From Candidatus Brocadiia bacterium (GTDB lineage: Bacteria; Planctomycetota; PUPC01; DSUN01), in assembly GCA_016782825.1 (NCBI GenBank), contig JADHXT010000219.1, positions 1 through 6,329 of the forward strand: a stretch of 6,329 nucleotides of DNA, in the 5' to 3' direction. This document shows, one piece after another, positions 1-4,608 of the stretch. Position numbers and translations under genes: made by a program. Within the stretch, counting starts at the first letter, position 1. The number at the start of each line of letters is the position of its first letter. The notes under the pieces were generated by a model that saw only the letters and a program-made list of their open reading frames with translations, was not told the DNA's origin and did not search any database.

Positions 1-1
1 C

Positions 2-78
2 GTGCCACGGCTGGCTTGCCCAGCCGTGCGGAACACCCCGATGCCATTTGGCACGGCTGGGCTAGCCAGCCGTGGCAC
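2..78. repeat. Long nested inverted repeat downstream of the oxidoreductase
   Basis: Positions 2-29 and 51-78 are reverse complements over 28 positions with one mismatch (17 against 63), leaving a 21-nt loop at 30-50. Each arm is itself a small palindrome: CACGGCTGG at 6-14 pairs with CCAGCCGTG at 20-28, and the right arm mirrors this. The DNA could therefore form one long hairpin or two short ones. It starts 30 nt beyond the stop codon of the minus-strand oxidoreductase, so a transcript of that gene would fold it. There is no U-run, so it is not a classical intrinsic terminator. It may stabilise the mRNA 3' end or be a dispersed REP-like repeat. The left edge of the window cuts off further context. 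Confidence 0.8.
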
Positions 79-108
79 AGCCTGTGGGGGCAGGCACAGG
101 ACGATCTG

Positions 109-1209
109 CTAGTCGAGCCACACCTCGCGGCCCTCGGCCGCGCTCTGATACAGCGCGTCGAGGGTGCGCATGACGCCGAGCACCTGGTCGCGCGTCACCA
201 TGAGCTCCTCGTCGCCGCGAATGACGTTGACGAAGTGCTCGACCTCGAGCCAGTGGCCGCTAAAGGCCACCTTGCGGTCCGCGGGCACCCGCGGGGTGGT
301 GTTGATCTGGTAGCTGCCCATGTTGGTCACGAGGGTGAGCGGGTCGAGGACGAGTCCGCCCTCGGTGCCGCAGATCAGGGTCTTGCCGGTGTTCTCGGGG
401 ATGTTGACGGCCCAGCTCGTCTTGAAGGCGACGGCGGCGCCGCCGTCGAGGCGCATGAAGCCTGCGGCCATGTCCTCGACGTCGAAGTCGCGGTAGTCGT
501 AGGGCAGCGGCGTCAGGACGCCGATGGGTGCGCCGCTCTCGGCGAGCGAGGTGGCGAGCCCCTCGTCCTGGTTGCCGAGCCTGGTGTAGGCCACGCCGCT
601 GACGGCACGCACCGGCGGGCTGCCCATGAGCCAGAAGAGCAGGTCGATGGCGTGGACGCCGAGGTCGTAGATGGGGCCGCCGCCGCTGTGCTCCTTCATG
701 TGGAACTGGCCCCAGGTGGGGATGCCGCGTCGGCGCAGGAAGTAGGTCTCGGCGTAGTAGATCTCGCCGAGGCGGCCGCTGTCGCAGATCTGCTTGGCGG
801 CGCGGGACCGCTCCGAGAAGCGTGCCGTCTGGCCGATCATCAGGTGCTTGCCCTGCGCGTCGGCCTCGTCGAACATCTCGGCGGCGTCGGCGGTGCACGT
901 CGCCACGGGCTTCTCGCAGAGCACGTGGGCGCCCGACTGGAGCGCCGCGATGGTCTGCTCCTTGTGATAGGCGTTGGGCGTGCAGACCGACACCACGTCG
1001 AGGTCGAGCTCCTCGAGCATGGCCACCCAGTCGCCGTAGGCATAGGGGATGCCCTCGCTCTCGGCAACGAGCTTCGCGCGGTCCTCGAGGATATCGGCCG
1101 CGCCGACGATCTCGGCGTCGTCCTCGAGGTTCTTCCACGCGGGGATGTGGCCCGACACGGCGATCATCCCTGTGCCGATGATGCCGACCTTGAGCTTCTC
1201 CTTCGCCAT
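109..1209 (-). CDS. Gfo/Idh/MocA-family NAD(P)-dependent oxidoreductase
   Basis: Predicted cytoplasmic dehydrogenase of 366 aa, a usual length for the family, which oxidises or reduces hydroxyls of sugars, inositols and similar compounds with NAD(P). The N-terminal Rossmann fold shows GIIGTGMIA (residues 9-17), an acidic D39 after the second strand, CTPN with H82 (76-82) and the family signature EKP at 99-101 with the conserved lysine K100. The C-terminal alpha/beta domain has GGGPIYDLGVHAIDL (176-190), whose D182 and H186 match the usual catalytic or substrate-binding pair. RRRGIPTWG (159-167) is a substrate-side stretch I associate with environmental members. No signal peptide is present. 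An in-frame ATG lies 6 nt upstream (end 1215), but AGGAG at 1217-1221 is only 1 nt from it and 7 nt from the ATG at 1209, so I chose 1209. A sigma70-like promoter lies just upstream. The substrate cannot be named. The family call is secure. Confidence 0.95.
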   Translation of the reverse strand: MAKEKLKVGIIGTGMIAVSGHIPAWKNLEDDAEIVGAADILEDRAKLVAESEGIPYAYGDWVAMLEELDLDVVSVCTPNAYHKEQTIAALQSGAHVLCEKPVATCTADAAEMFDEADAQGKHLMIGQTARFSERSRAAKQICDSGRLGEIYYAETYFLRRRGIPTWGQFHMKEHSGGGPIYDLGVHAIDLLFWLMGSPPVRAVSGVAYTRLGNQDEGLATSLAESGAPIGVLTPLPYDYRDFDVEDMAAGFMRLDGGAAVAFKTSWAVNIPENTGKTLICGTEGGLVLDPLTLVTNMGSYQINTTPRVPADRKVAFSGHWLEVEHFVNVIRGDEELMVTRDQVLGVMRTLDALYQSAAEGREVWLD

Positions 1210-1216
1210 CGCCATT

Positions 1217-1221
1217 CTCCT
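1217..1221 (-). promoter_or_regulatory. Shine-Dalgarno site that decides the oxidoreductase start
   Basis: On the minus strand this reads AGGAG within AAAGGAGA. It sits 1 nt from the ATG at 1215 and 7 nt from the ATG at 1209. The 7-nt spacing equals that of the sulfatase and of the 4301 minus-strand gene, so the inner ATG is favoured. Confidence 0.75.
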
Positions 1222-1247
1222 TTGCCCCCGGTGTAGCCGCCCCCGAT

Positions 1248-1276
1248 GGTATAGCCGCCGCCGCCGCGCGAGTCAA
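1248..1276 (-). promoter_or_regulatory. Sigma70-like promoter for the oxidoreductase
   Basis: Read on the minus strand, TTGACT (1271-1276) is followed after exactly 17 nt by TATACC (1248-1253). This matches the -35 consensus at 5 of 6 and the -10 at 4 of 6. The predicted transcript start is near 1241, giving a leader of about 30 nt with the Shine-Dalgarno site. A near-direct repeat, GGTGTAGCCGCC (1230-1241) and GGTATAGCCGCC (1248-1259) in plus-strand reading, covers the -10 and the start region and could be a paired regulator site. The spacer is nearly pure G and C, so the AT-bearing hexamers stand out. Confidence 0.6.
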
Positions 1277-1291
1277 CCGCTGTTCCTCCAA

Positions 1292-1392
1292 TCTTGCTCT
1301 TGCTCCTGCTCCTGCTCCTGCTCAATCTTCCTCCGATCCCGCCGCCCTCAGAGTCGGATGGAGCAAGAGCAAGAGCAGGAGCAAGAGCAAGA
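1292..1392. repeat. Inverted hexamer-repeat element between divergent promoters
   Basis: The left arm (1292-1327) contains five tandem hexamers at 1293-1322: CTTGCT, CTTGCT, CCTGCT, CCTGCT, CCTGCT. The right arm (1357-1392) contains five at 1361-1390: GAGCAA, GAGCAA, GAGCAG, GAGCAA, GAGCAA. The arms are reverse complements over 36 nt with three mismatches, two of them the C/T variation inside the units. A 29-nt loop separates them. The element lies between the two -35 boxes, so neither predicted transcript contains it. It could act as DNA (cruciform, protein-binding spacer) or be a dispersed microsatellite-like repeat. It is not coding: the open frames across it only spell simple two-residue repeats. 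Confidence 0.85.
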
Positions 1393-1410
1393 CGAGGATG
1401 AGAAGACACC

Positions 1411-1440
1411 TTGACAGCAATCGTCCGCGAGGGCTATACA
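1411..1440 (+). promoter_or_regulatory. Sigma70-like promoter for the sulfatase
   Basis: A perfect TTGACA at 1411-1416 is followed after 18 nt by TATACA at 1435-1440 (4 of 6 against the -10 consensus). Transcription would start near 1447, giving a leader of about 34 nt. This is the clearest -35 box near any of the four genes. No operator-like palindrome overlaps it. Confidence 0.65.
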
Positions 1441-1480
1441 TAGGCCGCTCTCGAGGATCAACCCTCCCAGGAGACCGACG

Positions 1481-2956
1481 ATGGATCGACGAGCCTTTCT
1501 CTCGATGGTCGGCGGCGGCGCGGCGGCGTGGGCGATGGGCGGCTGCGCCCCGACAAACGCGCGGGCCGCGGAGCCGAAGAGGCGGCTGCCCAACATCGTC
1601 ATCGTGTTCACCGACGACCAGGGCTACCAGGACCTCGGCTGCTTCGGCTCACCCGATATCGACACCCCGCATCTCGATCGCATGGCGCGCGAGGGCAGGC
1701 GGTTCACCGACTTCTACGTCACCCAGCCGGTGTGCAGCGCCTCGCGGGCGGGGCTGCTCACGGGCTGCTACTCGAATCGCGTGAGCATCCTGGGCGCCCT
1801 CGGGCCAGGGGCGAAGCACGGCATCCACGACGACGAGATGACCCTCGCCGAGCTGTGCAAGCAGAAGGGCTATGCCACGGCCATGTGTGGGAAGTGGCAC
1901 CTCGGCCACCGACCGCAGTTCCTGCCCACCCGCCACGGCTTCGACCAGTACTTCGGCCTGCCCTACTCCAACGACATGTGGCCCTATCATCCGGGCGTCC
2001 GCCACCTGCCCATGGAGAAGCGGCTCAAGCGCTGGCCCCATCTGCCGCTCATCGAGAACGGGAAGATCGTCAATCCCAAGGTCACGGGGAAGGAGCAGGC
2101 GCAACTGACCACGTGGTACGCCGAGCGTGCCGTGAAGTTCATCGAGAAGAGCAAGGATCGCCCCTTCTTCCTGTATGTGGCGCACAGCATGCCCCACGTG
2201 CCGCTCTTCGTGAGCGACAAGTTCAAGGGCAAGAGCAAGCGGGGGCTCTACGGCGACGTGATCAGCGAGATCGACTGGTCGGTCGGGCAGATCCGGGCGA
2301 CACTCGAGAAGCACGGGCTCGCCGAGAACACGCTGTTCATCTTCACCTCAGACAACGGCCCGTGGCTGAGCTACGGCGAGCACAGCGGCCGCGCGCTGCC
2401 GCTGCGCGAGGGCAAGGGCACGACCTGGGACGGCGGCGTGCGCGAGCCCACGGTCATGTGGTGGCCTGGGAAGATCCCTGCGGGCACGGTGTGTAGCGAG
2501 CCGGCGATGACCATCGACATCCTGCCGACCCTCGCAGGGCTCATCGGCGCCAAGCTGCCGGCCCACAAGATCGACGGCCTCGACATCTGGCCGCTCATCT
2601 CGGGGCAGGCGGGGGCGACGGGCCCTCACGAGGCGCTCTTCTTCTACTGGGGGCGTCATCTCCAGGCGATGCGGAGTGGGAAGTGGAAGCTCCACTTCCC
2701 CCACGCCTACCGCACGATGGCGGGCAAGCCGGGCGGCAAGGGCGGCATCCCCGAGCGCTACTCGGCGGGCAAGACGGCGCTCGCACTCTTCGATCTTGAG
2801 AAGGACATCGGCCAGAAGACCAACGTGGCCGATAGGCATCCCGACGTGGTCAAGCGTCTCCAAGCCCTCGCCGACACGATGCGCGCCGATCTCGGCGACT
2901 CGGCGACGAAGCAGAAAGGCAAGGGCGTGAGGCCCTGTGGGCGGGTGCAGGGGTAG
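1481..2956 (+). CDS. Tat-exported sulfatase (arylsulfatase A-like, type I formylglycine sulfatase)
   Basis: Predicted 491-aa hydrolase of sulfate esters, acting outside the cytoplasm. The N-terminus has a twin-arginine motif (RRAFLSM, 3-9), a hydrophobic segment, a possible lipobox ending at C22 (AMGGC) and an alternative AxA site at 27-29. The sulfatase fold shows FTDDQGY (43-49; D45 and D46 metal ligands), VCSASRAGLLTG (84-95; C85 becomes formylglycine, R89 next to it), GKWHLG (137-142), H235 with PHVP (238-241), TSDNG (289-293; D291 and N292 metal ligands), and K312 before GGVREP (318-323). All expected catalytic residues are present and the C-terminus looks complete. The activation motif is CxAxR rather than CxPxR. 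AGGAG at 1469-1473 lies 7 nt before the ATG. It is divergent from the oxidoreductase. Substrate and sulfatase subfamily cannot be fixed by eye. No maturase gene is in the window. Confidence 0.96.
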   Translation: MDRRAFLSMVGGGAAAWAMGGCAPTNARAAEPKRRLPNIVIVFTDDQGYQDLGCFGSPDIDTPHLDRMAREGRRFTDFYVTQPVCSASRAGLLTGCYSNRVSILGALGPGAKHGIHDDEMTLAELCKQKGYATAMCGKWHLGHRPQFLPTRHGFDQYFGLPYSNDMWPYHPGVRHLPMEKRLKRWPHLPLIENGKIVNPKVTGKEQAQLTTWYAERAVKFIEKSKDRPFFLYVAHSMPHVPLFVSDKFKGKSKRGLYGDVISEIDWSVGQIRATLEKHGLAENTLFIFTSDNGPWLSYGEHSGRALPLREGKGTTWDGGVREPTVMWWPGKIPAGTVCSEPAMTIDILPTLAGLIGAKLPAHKIDGLDIWPLISGQAGATGPHEALFFYWGRHLQAMRSGKWKLHFPHAYRTMAGKPGGKGGIPERYSAGKTALALFDLEKDIGQKTNVADRHPDVVKRLQALADTMRADLGDSATKQKGKGVRPCGRVQG

Positions 2957-2968
2957 GAGAAGAGGGAG

Positions 2969-3258
2969 AAGAGAAAGAGAACGTCCAACGTCGAACGTTC
3001 AACGCTCAACGTCCAACGAAGAAGGAAAGACTACCGTTCGTGGGGTGTGGCGCGTTGGGGGCGCCGGCCGGTGTGATAGTGTCAAGAGGCCCGTCGCTCG
3101 CTCCGCGAGATACCAAAGCGGCGACCCGTCGCCGCTTTGGTATCCTGCGGAGCAGGTCGGGATGCGCAGCGTCGTCACCGCGGGCAGCGCGACAACTCGT
3201 AGCTCCTACCGTTGAACGTTGGGCGTTGGACGTTCGACGTTGAGCGTTGCCTTCTCTT
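2969..3258. repeat. MITE-like element with inverted heptamer arrays, filling the convergent gap
   Basis: The gap between the two convergent genes is almost wholly one palindromic structure. The left array (2980-3018) has five heptamers (AACGTCC, AACGTCG, AACGTTC, AACGCTC, AACGTCC) plus AACG. The right array (3210-3249) has CGTTGAA, CGTTGGG, CGTTGGA, CGTTCGA, CGTTGAG plus CGTTG, the reverse-complement type. Outside them, AAGAGAAA (2969-2976) and CTTCTCTT (3251-3258) continue the inverted symmetry. The roughly 190 nt between holds a strong hairpin (separate entry) and no credible gene. The tips lie about 10 nt from the sulfatase stop and from the stop of the next gene. I saw no flanking target-site duplication and no transposase, so mobility is only inferred from shape. 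Confidence 0.75.
3100..3153. terminator. 24-bp hairpin between convergent genes, possible bidirectional terminator
   Basis: Positions 3109-3125 and 3128-3144 are perfect 17-bp complements around a 2-nt loop. After a 2-nt internal bulge on each side, GCTCCGC (3100-3106) pairs with GCGGAGC (3147-3153) for seven more pairs. Such a stem would stop or protect transcripts from both the sulfatase and the minus-strand gene. No T-run follows on either side, so an intrinsic terminator is not proven; it may simply be the core of the surrounding repeat element. The inverted repeat is certain; the role is inferred. Confidence 0.55.
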
Positions 3259-3266
3259 GCCGCGCG

Positions 3267-4301
3267 TCACTTGCCCTCGTTGGCCTCTTGCCGCAGCGTG
3301 TCGTGGTGGCGCGACATGTAGTACATGGATTGGGTCGCGCTGAGCTCGCCGAGACAGAACTGGAAGTTGATGCGGTAGCCGCCGCGGGGCCACTGAAGGC
3401 CCTTGAGCGTGAGGGCGTTGACGATCGTCGAGACGCTCTGGCCGGGCGCGAGGACGGCCGGCTTCGGCGGGGAGGCGATGCCTCTGGCCTTGGGCAGCGG
3501 CTGGGTCTTGCCCTGGCAGATCACCGCAAGACACTCGCTCCAGAGAATGTCATTCCCGTCGGCGAGCAGCGCGGGCACGGTCTGCTTCTCTTTGGTCGTG
3601 TTGGTGACGGTGAGGGTGAACTGCCCGTCGCCATCGGGGTTGGTCCACTTGATCTTCTTCGCGGGCGGGACGGGCGCGACGCTGAGGGTGATGCCGGCGC
3701 CGGCGAAGAGGGCGGGGCGGCCCGTCGCAGTGCACGTCAGCTTGGCGTCGCCCACCTTGGCTCCGGCCGGCCACGCCTTCTTGCCCAGGGCGGCCCAGGG
3801 CGAGACGGCCTTGTCACCCTTCATCGACCAGCCCAGGGGCAGCGCTGTCGCGAGGCGCGCGGTCTCGATGAGTGCGGGGGTGGACACCTCGATGGATTGG
3901 ATGGCCTGTGCCGCGCCTTTGGTGGTGAGGATGAAGGTCCCGTTGAGGGGCAGGTCCGGCCGCTGCATCTGGCGTGCGCTGTAGTTGAGCGACACCTTTG
4001 CGTTGGGCTCGAAAGGCCCGCGGAAGACCTGCGCGACCTCGAGGGTCAGCGTGGACGAGTAGATGGGCGGCAGCGAGTTGGCGACCGGCCCCCACCGCAC
4101 GTCGAGCAGCTTGGCCGTGAACACGGCCTGGGCCTGGCCGAAGCGCTGGAGGGGCGTCTCTTTCTTCTGCCCTCGCCCGGGTCGTCCGCGGCCAGGCAGC
4201 ATCGGCCCTGGCATTGGGCGTGGCACTGCGCCACCGGCGGCGTGGGTGCTGAGGCTCAGTGCGGCGACGGTCACCAGTGCGAACGTACGTCCCATCGCCA
4301 T
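3267..4301 (-). CDS. Secreted hypothetical protein, two predicted beta-rich domains
   Basis: A 344-aa protein I do not recognise as a named family. Residues 1-22 form a signal peptide (charged start, then a hydrophobic FALVTVAALSL stretch), so it is probably exported. Residues 26-48 are a Pro/Gly/Arg-rich basic linker. Residues about 52-130 have the layout AQAVFTAKLLDV ... TLTLEVAQVFRGPF ... LPLNGTFILTTKG, which resembles the TIMP/NTR-like barrels of exported bacterial proteins. Residues about 185-330 look like an Ig-type beta-sandwich; FTLTVTNTTKEKQTVPALL (228-246) recalls BsuPI-like domains. Both domain suggestions are by eye. No catalytic motif is visible. AGGAG at 4309-4313 is 7 nt from the chosen ATG, while a second ATG at 4295 would be 13 nt away. 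It converges on the sulfatase and diverges from the transglutaminase-like gene. I found no clear promoter in its upstream repeats. Confidence 0.88.
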   Translation of the reverse strand: MAMGRTFALVTVAALSLSTHAAGGAVPRPMPGPMLPGRGRPGRGQKKETPLQRFGQAQAVFTAKLLDVRWGPVANSLPPIYSSTLTLEVAQVFRGPFEPNAKVSLNYSARQMQRPDLPLNGTFILTTKGAAQAIQSIEVSTPALIETARLATALPLGWSMKGDKAVSPWAALGKKAWPAGAKVGDAKLTCTATGRPALFAGAGITLSVAPVPPAKKIKWTNPDGDGQFTLTVTNTTKEKQTVPALLADGNDILWSECLAVICQGKTQPLPKARGIASPPKPAVLAPGQSVSTIVNALTLKGLQWPRGGYRINFQFCLGELSATQSMYYMSRHHDTLRQEANEGK

Positions 4302-4308
4302 GTGGTTG

Positions 4309-4313
4309 CTCCT
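4309..4313 (-). promoter_or_regulatory. Shine-Dalgarno site fixing the start of the secreted hypothetical protein
   Basis: On the minus strand this is AGGAG within GGGAAGGAGC, 7 nt before the ATG at 4301. The in-frame ATG two codons downstream (4295) is 13 nt away, so here the outer ATG is favoured, the reverse of the oxidoreductase case. Confidence 0.75.
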
Positions 4314-4342
4314 TCCCTTGGGCGAAAGCCCCGGGACGAGGC

Positions 4343-4468
4343 GGTTCGTAGTGCCGCCTTCAGGCGGGGTTGGTAGTCCCGCCTCTAGGCGGACAGGAAC
4401 AGGAAGAGGAGAGGCCGGTCCGCTTGAAAGCGGAACTACGAACCCCGCCTGAAGGCGGAACTACGAAC
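4343..4468. repeat. Mirror array of four REP-like hairpin repeats
   Basis: Four related units each carry a short hairpin of the form CCGCYT-NN-ARGCGG. Unit A (4343-4371) and unit B (4372-4393) point rightward and have GTAGT before the hairpin. Units C (4417-4444) and D (4443-4468) point leftward and have ACTAC after it. A (4344-4369) and D (4443-4468) are reverse complements over 26 nt with one mismatch, so the array can also fold as one large hairpin. C differs in its stem (CCGCTT/AAGCGG) by paired changes that keep base-pairing. B lacks the TTCG of the lead sequence. The array lies upstream of the minus-strand secreted gene and of the plus-strand transglutaminase-like gene. It is most likely a dispersed repeat family. 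Confidence 0.88.
4393..4410. repeat. Short purine hexamer tract inside the hairpin array
   Basis: Three tandem hexamers, ACAGGA, ACAGGA and AGAGGA, sit between the rightward and leftward units of the surrounding REP-like array. They lie at its axis, where the loop of a large fold would be. The tract is short and could be chance, but the 6-nt period matches the element at 1292-1392. Confidence 0.5.
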
Positions 4469-4496
4469 GAGGAGGGCGCGTGCGTGGTCTTCTCTG

Positions 4497-4531
4497 CTCG
4501 TCCCTCGCACCTCGTTCCTCGCCCCTCACAG
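4497..4531. repeat. Second tandem heptamer tract
   Basis: Units read CTCGTCC, CTCGCAC, CTCGTTC, CTCGCCC and a decayed CTCACAG. The period is 7 nt, as in the convergent-gap element, and the consensus CTCGTYC shares CGTYC with that element's AACGTYC. Only one orientation is present here, with no mirror copy. It lies about 17 nt upstream of the -35 box of the transglutaminase-like gene. No role can be assigned. Confidence 0.65.
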
Positions 4532-4544
4532 GTATAGGCAATCC

Positions 4545-4562
4545 CACTTGCCTCCGCAAGTG
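4545..4562. promoter_or_regulatory. Palindrome over the -35 box, possible operator
   Basis: CACTTGC (4545-4551) and GCAAGTG (4556-4562) are perfect 7-bp inverted repeats with a 4-nt centre. The site overlaps the proposed -35 hexamer at 4548-4553 and runs into the spacer, a typical place for a repressor. It could equally be another small intergenic hairpin like its neighbours. No regulator gene is in the window. Confidence 0.4.
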
Positions 4563-4576
4563 CGCTGGGCCATAAT
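4548..4576 (+). promoter_or_regulatory. Sigma70-like promoter for the transglutaminase-like gene
   Basis: TTGCCT (4548-4553) and CATAAT (4571-4576) are spaced by 17 nt. They match the -35 consensus at 4 of 6 and the -10 at 5 of 6. The start would be near 4583, about 26 nt before the ATG at 4609. Confidence 0.55.
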
Positions 4577-4608
4577 CGGGCGAGCCGTCATCCCGAAAGG
4601 AGCAGGCG

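Noticed and set aside
16..1236. 406-aa open frame on the plus strand opposite the oxidoreductase
   Set aside because: It is the antisense of a clear Gfo/Idh/MocA gene. Its composition (Ala, Gly, His, Val, Glu, Asp rich, low motif content) is typical of a GC-rich shadow frame, and it starts inside the 5' palindrome.
1049..1414. Small frames across the hexamer element that encode Cys/Ser, Gln/Glu or Arg/Ser dipeptide runs
   Set aside because: The runs are simply the translated hexamer repeats, with no start context or conserved domain.
3019..3209. Small RNA or small gene in the core of the heptamer element
   Set aside because: Short open frames lack Shine-Dalgarno sites and run into the arrays. 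No promoter hexamers with good spacing were seen, and the hairpin alone does not justify an ncRNA call.
2980..3249. CRISPR array
   Set aside because: The repeats are contiguous 7-nt units without spacers, and the two arrays are inverted, so this is not a CRISPR.
4320..4331. GGGC-GAAA-GCCC mini-hairpin upstream of the minus-strand secreted gene
   Set aside because: Only a 4-bp stem; the GNRA-type loop would exist in plus-strand RNA, for which no promoter is seen here. Too weak to call.
3219..4376. 385-aa open frame on the plus strand opposite the secreted hypothetical gene
   Set aside because: The minus-strand frame has a signal peptide, a well-spaced Shine-Dalgarno site and beta-strand patterning. 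This frame begins in the heptamer array and ends in the hairpin array.
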